Of a DNA stretch of 64,000 nucleotides, positions 32,801-44,312 are shown piece after piece. Below the pieces are notes generated by a model. It was not told the DNA's origin. It worked only from the letters and a program-made list of their open reading frames with translations, and made no database searches. This stretch comes from Prostheceraeus crozeri. Lineage: Eukaryota; Platyhelminthes; Polycladida; Euryleptidae. Position 1 is the first letter of the stretch, and each line of letters begins with the position of its first letter. The translations under genes and the position numbers were made by a program. The DNA is taken from assembly GCA_907163375.1 (NCBI GenBank), contig CAJQUW010008760.1, forward strand, positions 1 to 64,000. The letters are read 5' to 3'.

Positions 32801-34357
32801 TGGGAAGAAAAGTACTGAGGTGCCTTTGATGTACGGGCACTTTGCATCTTGATATTTAAAAATTAATTTCAGGCATTTTTTCTTTAGATGCAATTGCAGC
32901 TTGTTTGAAATTGACTCTACTTGAAGTTGCTACAGCTGATTTTAACTTAGTGGTATTTCCAAACTGATAAATGAAACGAATGCGACTTTTAAAATCGGAT
33001 TGAGAAATCACATTCTCAACTCGATTTTAATTGGAGGATGCAATTTGTGAGCATACTATCACTGTTTCTTTATTTTAAAAGAAAATAATGTCATATAATT
33101 TCATACCCATGCTAATGGTTTTACTGAAAAAGAATTTAAGAGGTAAAACAAAACATCTCAATTTCTTTTGATCTACTTTGCTTGATGCCTAAGCCGCGCA
33201 TGCAATGCCTTGATCATCAAGATCATCTTTTGTATAATCGCGAGCTAATTCCGCAGTATTTCAACATCTTGCTCTTCATAATCAGGTGTCAACTAATGAC
33301 ATTTCCTGGAAAATTTTACATTGCAGTTTAGTGAATGAGTCTTCGCCGCAGGGTCGAGGCGAGTGAAGTTCAGCGCTTCAGCCCTGCTCTCAACGCCATG
33401 TTGTTGTAAATTCATTTCTCTTGCTCATGACTAAGACTATGACGAAACGTTGGGCACTTTAATTTTAAAATGCAATTTCGGTAGAGAAAATTAACTTATT
33501 TTCCTCTTTTTGATTAGCATCTTACAGATTGTTTTACGGAAAAGTGAATTATTCTACGGAAATGTGAAATGACCATTATTTTCATATCTTAGATGATATT
33601 GCCAAAAGAGCAGTCGTGCGCTGACAACTGATATTTCGAAAGATTATGTGCTCTCACTTCACGTATGCAGACCAAAAAGGATGCGGACGGACAATATAGG
33701 CAAACAGCATGCCAGGAAAATAACGAACCATACACTAGTTTGTGAACGTGATGCCGGACTGTTGTTCGAATTGCAGCGGGCAATTAGCATCGTTTGGCAG
33801 ATTTGTTTAAATTAGTCATCACCATTTTACCCCTGACTACACTAGTTGATCAATTCCAGCGCCATGTCCAAATTTTCGAGCCACGTGGAATTCAACCCAT
33901 GTGCTGCATTTCTCTTCAAAAAAACAACATAGAGGTAGCATTATATCTGCTGCTACAGCTTCATGCAACAAATGAGTTGTGTACAACAGAAATAAATAAA
34001 CTGCAACACGGAAGACTCACTACGATGCAACCATAGACTCTCAATGCAACAACGATGGTCAACACCTTCATCAATGGAAAACAGACGGATTCAATGGATA
34101 AGTGCATCTCAATGAAACTGTAGTTCACCAGTGGATTAGGCATACAGAATCGTTGCCAAAGTCTTCCATCAAACGGCTCTACAACGACTTGAAAAAAAAG
34201 TAAACCTAATCAACAAATACAGAAAAAAACACAAAGAAAGACTAAATAAGGATCAAAACAAAAGTACAGACATGAAAAACATGAAGACAAAAAATCCAAT
34301 ACCTCTAGATTGAAAAACACTCAACACAATCAGAAACAAAAGCGGAAAGACGTCAAC
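29823..34357. other. Unassigned, mostly unique sequence
   Basis: No supported gene is visible. Minus-strand frames at 30946-31251 and 31726-32031 show no recognisable domain. 32148-32213 has three spaced repeats of a CGACCCC/TGACCCC word, resembling a degraded element end. 32971-33034 is shared in inverted orientation with 59032-59096. 34160-34357 is A-rich and leads into the satellite. Confidence 0.4.
32971..33034 (-). repeat. Short dispersed repeat, minus copy
   Basis: ACGAATGCGACTTTTAAAAT and the following TCGGATTGAGAAATC..CATTCTCAA are the reverse complement of 59032-59096 with few differences. The core TTGAGAA..TTCTCAA is itself palindromic. It is probably a MITE or SINE remnant. Confidence 0.6.
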
Positions 34358-34999
34358 ATCCCGAAATTCTGACAAAAATTGATCTTTTTCTGTATAATCA
34401 TGAAGTTTACAGGTCGATTCACACAAAATCACTACAAAAAAACGCGGTTCAACACCCCAATCATCTCCACAACACTCCAGTCCATCTTTATGCACAATAC
34501 CAGCTTCACATCTCCTCCCCACTACCATCTAACCGCGTTTATGTCTCGAAATTCACACAAAAATTGATCTTTTTCTGAATAATCATTAAGTTTACAAGTC
34601 GATTCACACAAAAACGCGGTTCAACACCCCAATCATCTCCACAACACTCCAGTCCATCTCTATGTACAATACCAGCTTCACATCTCCTCCCCACTACCAT
34701 CTAACCGCGTTTATGTCTCGAAATTCACACAAAAATTGATCTTTTTCTGAATAATCATGAAGTTTACAGGTCGATTCACACAAAATCACTACACAAAAAC
34801 GCGGTTCAACACCCCAATCATCTCCACAACACTCCAGTCCATCTCTATGTACAATACCAGCTTCACATCTCCTCCCCACTACCATCTAACCGCGTTTATG
34901 TCTCGAAATTCACACAAAAATTGATCTTTTTCTGAATAATCATGAAGTTTACAGGTCGATTCACACAAAATCACTACACAAAAACGCGGTTCAACACCC
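34358..34999. repeat. 185-bp satellite, left part
   Basis: About 3.5 units of a 185-bp monomer, marked by AACCCGCGTTT-like joins (CTAACCGCGTTTATGTCTC) and AAAACGCGGTTCAACACC. The second unit lacks about 10 bp. The same array resumes at 42784 to the right of the Gypsy element. Minus-strand frames of 63 codons recur once per unit and are not genes. Confidence 0.9.
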
Positions 35000-35460
35000 T
35001 GTAGTGGTCATGGGTATCAACATTGTAACTGTGTAAACGCATTTTTGATGTCGTTAAATTCACTCTCCTTTCAAGTTTCTGTAGTGATGATTATCTCATT
35101 TTCTCTGGTTTTGGTGACTCATAAATCACTGGTAAAAGATGTACATTTTAGAGAGACATCGCTCTCGCGTCGCAATGTATTTCCTTCTCGCCAAAACATT
35201 TCTTTGTGGCGAGCGGCCTATGATATTGAATCTTGTTTGCCTCCAAAGGCTTGTGCACGTTCGCGCGCGCGATTATAAAAAAGTAATCCGCGAGCAAAAG
35301 ACACACACCACGCGCTCGCATCCGATGTTAGATATTATACGGCTGATTACAATTTGGCTGATTTTCAGTACTTTAGATTGGGTGCTAAGATATTACGAAC
35401 GAAGTAACGAACCGTGCAAAGATAGACGGTAACTCTATAAAGGTAAGACAGAACATTACA
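35000..35460 (+). repeat. Gypsy 5' LTR
   Basis: 461 bp, TGTAGTGG..ATTACA. It differs from the 3' LTR at two positions near its right end (AAAGGTAAGACAG against AAAGATAAAACAG). A TATAAAA at 35274-35280 is a plausible core promoter element. Confidence 0.93.
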
Positions 35461-35475
35461 TTGGTGAGCCCGACT
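35461..35475 (+). promoter_or_regulatory. Gypsy primer-binding site
   Basis: TTGGTGAGCCCGACT follows the LTR. TGGTGA.CCCGAC resembles the complement of the tRNA-Trp 3' end used by CsRn1-type elements, with mismatches. The tRNA assignment is inferred from memory. Confidence 0.45.
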
Positions 35476-35483
35476 CCGAACAT

Positions 35484-36251
35484 ATGGATCCTGCTACCGC
35501 CGGGGCAACCACTAACGCAGTCAGCGTTAAAGCTCCGACCTTCCTACCTTCAAATCCATCGCCATGGTTCGTTATCCTTGAGGCTCAGTTCGCCTTAGCC
35601 AACATAACTGTGTCTTCCACGAAGTTTTTCCATGCATTGAGCGCCCTTCCAGTCGAAGTTGTCGGTCAATGCTCGTCCTCTGACATTTCTTCGAAAGACT
35701 ATGACACACTTAAAGTCACAATCTTGGCCTTCCACGAAGCTTCGAAGCCTGAAATTTTCGACAAATTCCTACGTGAGAAACCGTTGACCGGCAAGCCTTC
35801 CCACTACCTATCGGAAATGCAAGTACTCGCATCCAAAGCCGGCGTCGCAGACGACCTACTCCGCCACAAGTTCCAGCAAGCCCTTCCACCCAACATCGCT
35901 CCAATTATTGCAACTCAGAAGTCAACACCACTGGCAGATTTGGGTAAGTTGGCTGACGAATTGTGTAGCTTTAGTATGAACAGCAATACGGCCATTGTTA
36001 ACCGGGTTCATAGCCAGAGGGAATTTCATACCTCCTCTCAGGTCGGCAAAGACCTCCTCCCTTTTTCTAAGGATCAGCGCCCTAAAGTCTGCCGAGCTCA
36101 CATATTTTTTGCTGATAAAGCCCGCACTTGTCGTAGTTGGTGCAGATGGCCCAACAAATCTAACTGTAACGTTACCCGTTCTGCTAGAAATACTCCTAGA
36201 TCCTCTCTCGTTCTTCGAGAGATAGTTCTCCCGCCCGGTCAAACTAGATAG
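35484..36251 (+). pseudogene. gag: Gypsy gag, C-terminus frameshifted
   Basis: Gag starts at ATG 35484, only 23 nt after the LTR. The matrix/capsid part (FLPSNPSPWFVILEAQFALA near residue 20, then a YLSEMQ..LPPNI region) is the type found in gypsy elements of many invertebrates. Near residue 205 it reads CRAH..C..C, a Cys2-His-Cys-type motif with spacing C-x2-H-x9-C-x3-C. After SNCN (about 36165) the reading changes character and ends at 36249-36251, before the protease. I infer a frameshift there. It probably encodes no functional full-length product. Confidence 0.8.
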
Positions 36252-36299
36252 GGCGGCTGTCTGTGCGGCAAACAGCCCTGCCCCTACTAAGTGTTTTTC

Positions 36300-36590
36300 C
36301 GCCGCTTTCATTATCGGTAGTAGAACTATAAATTTTTTGATAGACAGTGGAGCTGCCGTGTCCGTTTTACTGTTTCACATGTGCGACTTTTTAACCTTAC
36401 GGTTCACCCGTCTCATTTGTCCCTCAACTCGGTTGACGGCACTCCATTACAGGTGCACGGCGAGTGCTTTATTAACATTCAGTCCAAGAAGCTTAGACGT
36501 TCCTTCCATTGGATTTTTATAATCGCTAACGTTCGTGAAACCCCTTTTAGGCGCGGATTTTTTATATCATTTTTCATTGTTAGTTGATTG
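36300..36590 (+). pseudogene. Gypsy protease, frameshifted
   Basis: IIGSRTINFLIDSGAAVSVL (from about 36313) is a retropepsin with the DSG motif. Shortly afterwards the similarity moves to a second frame (LTVHPSHLSLNSVDGTPLQV, about 36390), then to a third (PLLGADFLYHFSLLVDC, about 36540). At least two frameshifts therefore lie in about 200 bp, and the protease cannot be made from this copy. Confidence 0.75.
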
Positions 36591-37550
36591 CCGTAATACG
36601 CGTCTCATTGACAGTACAACTAACTTATTTTCTGTCTGTTCGATTTCTAACGAGAATAGTCCTTCCCTGTCACTAGTATCGCCTATAGTAAATGAACCCC
36701 GTATTTCACATTTACTAAAACAGTTTTCCTCCTTATATGACAACTCAACCCGTACTGATTTACAACCCGTTATTAAGACTCAGCATGTCATAGAAACTAC
36801 TACTGACCTACCTGTCTTCGCGAAAGCTAGACCGCTAAACGGCGAAAAGTTCGCCGCCGCTAAGTCTGAATTCGACTGCCTTTTGCAGCAGGGAATTATT
36901 CGCCCCTCCAAAAGCCCGTGGGCATCACCGCTACATCTTGTCGCCAAAGCTGACGGCTCTTGGAGACCGTGTGGCGATTTCCGCCGTCTGAATTCCATAA
37001 CTAGACCAGACAGATATCCGATTCCCCATATAAACTCGTTGAAGGCTAAACTATTCGGTAGTTCTGTTTTCTCAAAACTAGACCTAGTTAGGGCCTATCA
37101 CCAAATTCCGATGTCATCCAAAGACATTGAAAAGACAGCCATTATAACCCCTTTTGGGTTATACGAGTATTTGTATATGCCATTTGGCCTGCGTAACGCA
37201 GCGCAAACGTTTCAACGAATGATTCTACTTTCCGTGAAATGCCTTTCGTATTTGCCTATCTTGACGATATACTTGTATTTTCTCGTACCGAAGATGAACA
37301 CATTGCCCATCTCTCTCAGGTCTTCCAGAAACTCAGTGAATCAGGTCTAAAAATTTCCGCAAATAAATGCGAATTCATGACCAACGAAATCGAATTCCTT
37401 GGCCACCGCATTTGCAAAGATGGTACCCAACCTAAACCACAAAAAGTGCAGGCTATCCTGGACTTTACCAAGCCGGTTTATGCTTCTCTCCGCAGATTTA
37501 TGGGCATGATCGGTTATTACCGATATTTTATTCCCTATTTCTCAGCTATT
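36535..37550 (+). pseudogene. Gypsy reverse transcriptase, frameshifted and interrupted
   Basis: RT fingers and palm are clear: KARPLNGEKFAAAKSEFDCL, WASPLHLVAKADGSWRPCGD, FRRLNSITRPDRYPIPHI, FSKLDLVRAYHQIPM and YMPFGLRNAAQTFQRMI. A frameshift at about 37225-37240 moves the active-site block FAYLDDILVFSR and the following EFLGHRICKDGTQPKPQK into another frame. The domain is cut at 37550, in the FIPYFSAI block, by the LINE. RNase H resumes at about 40280. Confidence 0.88.
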
Positions 37551-37589
37551 TTCAAAAAAGAAATGCAGAACACGAGGGATCCGTCATCC

Positions 37590-38310
37590 TTCGATAGTTC
37601 TCACCAACGCCCGCTCATTAAGGAACAAATTCGACGAATTTTCCCTGCGACTTCGCTCCACCAAACCTGGAATAGCAATTGTTTGTGAAACGTGGCTTGA
37701 CGATACTACCGACACATCCTGGCTCAACATTCCTAATTATCAGCAAATTCGAAAGGATCGAGGCAGCCCTGGTGGAGGCATACTGGTATATTGTTCAGAC
37801 AATCATGACATACGTAGCTGTGACTGCATCCCGGCAATCAATACATCTCACAAAGCGCTGAAATCCGAATTCTTGACGTTCATTATTGATTCTAATGTGC
37901 TGGTGATTGCTCTATATCATCCTTATTGGGGAAGTTCCCCTCTTCACGATGCGGTTATCGACATTCTAATAGATATTGTAGCACATGGTCGAAATCATCA
38001 TTCGGTTTCCAGTGTGCTGATATGTGGTGACTTCAATGGTTTGGCTGCCCGAGTTCCCCAAATTAATGCGCTCCTCGGTACAAGCAGCTTGTTTGATTTT
38101 CATACTCGCTGTGGTGCTCAGTTGGACTTTGTTCTCACAGATTGCAAGGAAGCTTATAGCGATGCATGTGTGCTCCCACCCTTGGCTCGCTCTGACCACA
38201 ATGTAGTCCATTGCAAGGCATCGAACAAATACCCACGTCCACGTGTTACAAAGATACAATATCGGAAAAAGCTACCAGCCAGCTGTGCCAGATTCAGAGA
38301 GGCTTTGACT
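37590..38310 (+). pseudogene. LINE apurinic-type endonuclease domain
   Basis: The open frame begins near IVLTNARSLRNKFDEFSLRL and continues with GIAIVCETWLDD (catalytic E), GGGILVYC, ICGDFNG (catalytic D/N) and SDHNVVHC near 38205 (catalytic DH). This order matches exonuclease-endonuclease-phosphatase domains of Jockey/CR1-type LINEs, which nick the target DNA. The frame is lost at about 38285-38310 by a frameshift, where the linker continues in another frame. Confidence 0.82.
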
Positions 38311-40158
38311 GCGACATCAAGTTTCTCGAGAGTGTTATGTTCGAATGCGACACTGATGAAGCAGCATGTGTATTAACAGACGGATTATCTGAACTATACA
38401 ATTCTGTGTTTCCCTTAAAGACTCTCCGGCTTCGTAATGACGACAAGGCATGGGTCAAACCATCATTAAAGCTTCTTATAAACGCACGCGATCGGGCCTA
38501 TGCAGAAAGAAAACATCTCAAATATCTGAGACTGCGTGATACAGTAATTGCTCATATTCGTGACTTGAAGAGAAATTTTCTCAATTCTGTGCCTTGCAAC
38601 AACAGTAACAGCAACTCACGAAAATGGAAAGCAGTTAATGAACTAATTCATCACAAGAAAAAGCCAACTCAAGTCAATGTCAATGATATGCTTGAAGTAT
38701 TTTCACAAACATTTGTCCCATCTGACATTGATGGCATTCTTGAGCAATTGGATACCATGCCATATAATGCACCCTTATCTGTCACTCAGAACGAAGTATT
38801 TGACATTTTGATCCATCTGAAAAAAAGGCTCACCAGGACCTGACGAAGTTCCCTTTTGGGTATTGCGGGACTTTGCTGATATACTGGCTCCTTCTATTCA
38901 ACATGTGATTAATTTAAGTCTTGCTACCGGTGTGATGCCAACCTGTTGGAGGAGGGCTAATGTTGTGCCTATCCCCAAAGTCAGCCAACCCAAACTTACT
39001 GACTATCGCCCTATTTCTTTACTACCGATTCTTTCTAAAGTGATCGAGAAGCTTGTTTTGAAAAAGTGGCTTTACCAGAGCGTTTCACCAATTGGACCAA
39101 CTCAATTCGCCTTTGTACCAAGGACTGGTCAAGGAACTGTGACGGCACTCACCTACACGATTCATCGTATTTTATCCCATCTAGACACTCCGGGAGCCGT
39201 TAGACTTCTGATGTTGGATTACAGCAAGGCATTTGACAGAATACCACATCAGGTTATTCTACAATCCTTGATTGACAAAAATGCTCCAAAAGAACTGTTG
39301 CTCTGGATTGCATCATATCTGTCTGTGCGAGAACAAAGAATTAAATGCAATGGTAACTATTCATTGTGGTTTAGAGCCACAAGTGGAGTCCCTCAGGGAG
39401 GCGTGTTAGCTCCATTGTTGTTTGCCTCAGCAATGGATAGCTTGGAGCCAAAGTTTGGAAACTCCACCCTGGTAAAATTTGCAGATGACATATCAGTGCT
39501 GCACTGCATTCGCGAAGTCGAGGACGATAAGCTCAGTGAGGAGCTGAATCATATACTGACATGGTCTCATGACCATGGCATGCATTTGAACTATATGAAA
39601 ACCAAGGTAATGAATTTCAATACTAAGAAGGCCCTCAACCTTTCAGCTCTCTGTGACCCAGAATCATCAACCATTATCGAGGAAGTTAGCTCTGCCAAAC
39701 TTCTGGGAATTGTTCTTGACAACAAGCTCAATTGGCAACAGCATCTCGACCACACACTTTCGAAAGCTAGACGCCGAATTTATCTACTACACTGCCTAAA
39801 GCAAATTTCGCCGAATAACCACCAATTGCTCCGAACCGTGTACGTGACCATGATAAGATCTATCTTGACATATGCTTATCCCTCGTGGTGCAACATCACT
39901 GCCTCGAGATTCAGACATATTGCTAGCCTTGAAAAGCGATTGTGCAAGTTGTTCGGTTTTAGCTGTTCAGAGGATATTACCAGCTTCTGTTTGCGAACGG
40001 CCGAGCAATTAGCATTAAAGGCAGAAGATGAGGAACACCCATTACATCTTATTCACGATAGCGAAGAAACTCGACATAGTGAAAGACTTGGTAGTCGGAA
40101 CAGAAAACTCAGATCAAGAACAATGCGCTTCCAAAATTCTTTTATTCGCTTTGCCTGA
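38290..40158 (+). pseudogene. LINE reverse transcriptase, frameshifted
   Basis: The linker (38290-38825) reads LRLRNDDKAWVKPSLKLLIN and similar text. A second frameshift in the A7 run near 38820-38826 moves to the RT frame, which starts GSPGPDEVPFW and runs to 40156-40158. RT blocks are VVPIPKVSQPKLTDYRPISL, MLDYSKAFDRIPH, SGVPQGGVLAPLLF, KFADDISVLHC (active-site FADD near 39477-39490) and SSAKLLGIVLDNKLNW. The length and order are normal for the family. The frameshifts make it non-coding as assembled. Confidence 0.88.
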
Positions 40159-40279
40159 CTTCTATCTGATTCTACTTCTGATGTATTTTATAAATGATTT
40201 GTGTAACGCTACTTCTGAATAACCACCGGTTGTGAAGTACGAATAAAGCTACATTATTATTATTATATTATTATTATTT

Positions 40280-41979
40280 GTCATCCACTTTATACCTTGC
40301 TTGGTTCAACTAACCAACGTAACCACAAACTTCATTGGAACCCGAAAGCAGAAGATGCTTTTCGTAAAATAAAAGAAGCCTTATCTGAAAGCGAAACATT
40401 ATATCACCCTGACCCTGATACTACTGATTTCACATTAGTCACAGATGCTTCGAGTACCGCTGTTGGTGGCGCACTCCATCAAACTGTGAATAATGAAACG
40501 AGGCCTATCTCATTTTATTCTAAAAAACTCACAAAACCTCAGACATCCTATTCCGCTTTTGACCGCGAGTTACTTGCCGCTTATCAATCTGTCTTACATT
40601 TTAGACATTTGATAGAAGGTAAACAAGTGCACTTACTGGTTGACCACAAACCGCTTATGTCAGCATTTTATTCTCCTAATGAAGCAAAGTCTGATAGACA
40701 GAGACGACAGCTGCTTCTTATTTCAGAATTTGTCTCCTCCATGACACATATTCGAGGAAAAGACAATATAGTAGCTGACGCTTTGTCTAGAAGCTTAAAC
40801 TCTGTTTCAATTGACCATCCCGATCTAAACGAAATAGCCAACGCTCAAAATAACTGTGATGATGTTCAAAAATTCAAGGACAAACTTCATGTTTTTCGCC
40901 TATTTGACAACACTCCTATTTTCTGTAATACTGATTTATCGACACCTCGTCCATTCGTTCCTCCCACTTATCGCTCAGCAGTATTCAATGCGTTGCATAA
41001 TTTGTCTCATCCAGGAGTTAAGTCTTCAATTTCCCTTATCTCATCTCGTTATTTCTGGCCCGATATGCGCCGCGACATTAAATCATTGGTCAAGCATTGT
41101 AGTAATTGTCAAATGGCGAAAGTAACTCGACACCATCGGCCAATCTATCAGCAGTCTTATTATCCGAATGTCGATAGATTTCAAACCGTCCACGTCGACA
41201 TTGTCGGTCCCTTAACCCCATCACATACTATAGATTCGCCCTTTACGTCTCCTGCCCGTTATCTCGTAACACTCATTGACCGTGCCACCCGTTGGTTCGA
41301 ATGCTGTCCCGTAGCTGACATAACTGCAGAAACAGTGGCACGTGCATTCCTGGCATCGTGGGTCAGTAGATTTGGCGTCCCATTGTTCTTAGTTACGGAC
41401 CAAGGCCGCCAATTCGAAAGTACACTTTTTGCCGAACTATCGAAGGTTATCGGTTTTCACCGCCTCCGTACATCACCCTACCATCCCCAAAGCAACGGAA
41501 TGCTGGAACGGTTCCACCGTACCCTTAAAAGCGCCCTAATCGCCAGGAAGCAGGAATGGTTAATAAGCTTACCTGTAGTCGAATTATCCCTGCGTTCTAT
41601 TCCTAACGACAGTGGTTTCTCGCCTTTCACCGCAGTCACCGGTTCTCCCATTCTCGCTCCCCACATGTGCTTTAACAACGTAAGACAGGACACGGAAGCT
41701 CATTCTGACTTCATCAAAAAATTCGCAACTTCTGTAGAATCTACTGATTTTTCCTCCCTCGCTCTCGGTAGACATCATGCTCATAACAAAAACCTCACCG
41801 AGTTCAACATAAAAGTAGACGATTTTGTTTGGGTGCGAGTCGATAGGGTTAGGCGTCCACTTGAAACTCCTTATGAAGGACCTTTCCCAGTGTTAGACGT
41901 AGGCCCTAGTACGGTCAAGGTGAAGTATCCGTCTGGCAGAACCTCAGTTATTTCGAAAGAAAGGTTTAAAACTGGCTAA
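40280..41979 (+). CDS. Gypsy RNase H and integrase
   Basis: This open segment follows the LINE. RNase H: TLVTDASSTAVGGALHQ, FDRELLAAYQSVLHF, VDHKPLMSAF and ADALSRS. The integrase HHCC zinc region is LHNLSHPGVKS..CSNCQMAK. The catalytic core has VHVDIVGPL (D), VTDQGRQFEST (D) and NGMLERFHRTLK (E). A GPF/Y-like module follows (PLETPYEGPFPVLDVGPSTV). I see no internal stop in 560 codons, unlike the 5' half. A frameshift at the end (about 41970) separates it from the C-terminal tail. Confidence 0.9.
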
Positions 41980-42286
41980 CATTGTTGTTCCTACTAAATC
42001 TAATTTTCACAGGCCAACTCATTCCAGAAACACGCCTGCCGGTGCGACCTCTGCTACAGATGAATCACCTCCTGATCCGGATCAACCTAGTCCTACGAAA
42101 TGCAGTTCAAAGAATTCGAAGCAAAGCCCGAATCCGCAAAATACCAGCAGCCCGGAGCCTCCCACTGTGGACAAGTCAACTCTCAAGCGATATACTCGTA
42201 CAAACTGTCGTAACAAGAAGAAAGTGACATTCCACATCCCACCTTATTCACTCCGATCACAGACAAGCAGAATACTTGACAGCTAA
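41970..42286 (+). pseudogene. Gypsy polyprotein C-terminal tail
   Basis: In the frame shifted relative to the integrase, the reading continues ANIVVPTKSNFHRPTHSRNT, then a Ser/Pro-rich stretch, then a basic end (KRYTRTNCRNKKKVTFHIPP) and a TAA at 42284-42286. A low-complexity linker and a basic V-x-F motif before the 3' LTR are common in this element type. It is separated from the integrase by a one-base shift, and so is part of the broken polyprotein. Confidence 0.6.
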
Positions 42287-42322
42287 AACTTTCCGCTGAC
42301 TCCATCACTTGCATGGGGCTAC

Positions 42323-42783
42323 TGTAGTGGTCATGGGTATCAACATTGTAACTGTGTAAACGCATTTTTGATGTCGTTAAATTCACTCTCCTTTCAAGTT
42401 TCTGTAGTGATGATTATCTCATTTTCTCTGGTTTTGGTGACTCATAAATCACTGGTAAAAGATGTACATTTTAGAGAGACATCGCTCTCGCGTCGCAATG
42501 TATTTCCTTCTCGCCAAAACATTTCTTTGTGGCGAGCGGCCTATGATATTGAATCTTGTTTGCCTCCAAAGGCTTGTGCACGTTCGCGCGCGCGATTATA
42601 AAAAAGTAATCCGCGAGCAAAAGACACACACCACGCGCTCGCATCCGATGTTAGATATTATACGGCTGATTACAATTTGGCTGATTTTCAGTACTTTAGA
42701 TTGGGTGCTAAGATATTACGAACGAAGTAACGAACCGTGCAAAGATAGACGGTAACTCTATAAAGATAAAACAGAACATTACA
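42323..42783 (+). repeat. Gypsy 3' LTR
   Basis: 461 bp, differing from the 5' LTR at two positions. It is preceded by CATGGGGCTAC, a weak polypurine candidate, and followed by the duplication ACCC and the resumed satellite. Confidence 0.93.
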
Positions 42784-44312
42784 ACCCCAATCATCTCCAC
42801 AACACTCCAGTCCATCTCTATGTACAATACCAGCTTCACATCTCCTCCCCACTACCATCTAACCGCGTTTATGTCTCGAAATTCACACAAAAATTGATCT
42901 TTTTCTGAATAATCATGAAGTTTACAAGTCGATTCACACAAAATCACTACACAAAAACGCGGTTCAACACCCCAATCATCTCCACAACACTCCAGTCCAT
43001 CTCTATGTACAATACCAGCTTCACATCTCCTCCCCACTACCATCTAACCGCGTTTATGTCTCGAAATTCACACAAAAATTGATCTTTTTCTGAATAATCA
43101 TGAAGTTTACAGGTCGATTCACAAAAATCACTACACAAAAACGCGGTTCAACACCCCAATCATCTCCACAACACTCCAGTCCATCTCTATGTACAATACC
43201 AGCTTCACATCTCCTCCCCACTACCATCTAACCGCGTTTATGTCTCGAAATTCACACAAAAATTGATCTTTTTCTGAATAATCATGAAGTTTACAGGTCG
43301 ATTCACACAAAATCACTACACAAAAACGCGGTTCAACACCCCAATCATTTCCACAACACTCCAGTCCATCTCTTTGTACAATACCAGCTTCACATCTCCT
43401 CCCCACTACCATCTAACCGCGTTTATGTCTCGAAATTCACACAAAAATTGATCTTTTTCTGAATAATCATGAAGTTTACAGATCGATTCACACAAAATCA
43501 CTACACAAAAACGCGGTTTAACACCCCAATCATCTCCACAACACTCCAGTCCATCTTTATGCACAATACCAGCTTCACATCTCCTCCCCACTACCATCTA
43601 ACCGCGTTTATGTCTCGAAATTCACACAAAAATTGATCTTTTTCTGAATAATCATGAAGTTTACAGGTCGATTCACACAAAATCACTACACAAAAACGCG
43701 GTTCAACACCCCAATCATCTCCACAACACTCCAGTCCATCTCTATGTACAATACCAGCTTCACATCTCCTCCCCACTACCATCTAACCGCGTTTATGTCT
43801 CGAAATTCACACAAAAATTGATCTTTTTCTGAATAATCATGAAGTTTACAGGTCGATTCACAAAAAATCACTACACAAAAACGCGGTTCAACACCCCAAT
43901 CATCTCCACAACACTCCAGTCCATCTCTATGTACAATACCAGCTTCACATCTCCTCCCCACTACCATCTAACCGCGTTTATGTCTCGAAATTCACACAAA
44001 AATTGATCTTTTTCTGAATAATCATGAAGTTTACAGGTCGATTCACACAAAATCACTACACAAAAACGCGGTTCAACACCCCAATCATCTCCACAACACT
44101 CCAGTCCATCTCTATGTACAATACCAGCTTCACATCTCCTCCCCACTACCATCTAACCGCGTTTATGTCTCGAAATTCACACAAAAATTGATCTTTTTCT
44201 GAATAATCATGAAGTTTACAGGTCGATTCACACAAAATCACTACACAAAAACGCGGTTCAACTGCCGCAATCATCTCCACAACACTCCAGTCCATCTCTT
44301 TGTACAATACCA
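42784..44312. repeat. 185-bp satellite, right part
   Basis: About 8.3 units. Adjacent copies are nearly identical, and one has a 1-bp loss (unit near 43037). Each unit contains an inverted pair, AACCGCGTTT and AAACGCGGTT, about 115 bp apart. The monomer may therefore derive from a TIR-bearing module plus a spacer. The array ends abruptly near 44312. Confidence 0.93.

Larger units (their letters stand above)
37551..40279 (+). mobile_element. Non-LTR retrotransposon (CR1/Jockey-like), 5'-truncated
   Basis: A 2.7-kb LINE is inserted in the Gypsy RT-RNase H connection. It lacks ORF1 but keeps an almost complete endonuclease and RT. The 3' end has AATAAA at 40242-40247 and a short (ATT)n tail. 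The Gypsy reading is continuous across it (FSAI on the left, then HPLYTLLGS on the right). The target duplication is unclear because the tail and the target both end in TATT. It is younger than the Gypsy insertion. Confidence 0.9.
34996..42787 (+). mobile_element. Ty3/gypsy LTR retrotransposon (contains LINE)
   Basis: The element spans 35000-42783 with 461-bp LTRs and a 4-bp target duplication ACCC (34996-34999, 42784-42787). It sits inside the 185-bp satellite, and removing it restores the monomer. The order gag, PR, RT, RNase H, integrase is Ty3/gypsy. The short leader, tRNA-Trp-like primer site and C-x2-H-x9-C-x3-C Gag motif resemble the CsRn1 clade as I remember it. A LINE splits it at 37551-40279. 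The coding region has several frameshifts. Confidence 0.93.

Noticed and set aside
42852..44152. Tandem 63-codon minus-strand frames starting MVVGRRCEAG
   Set aside because: One frame per 185-bp satellite unit; no domain, and units with indels lose it. A similar frame occurs in the left part of the array.
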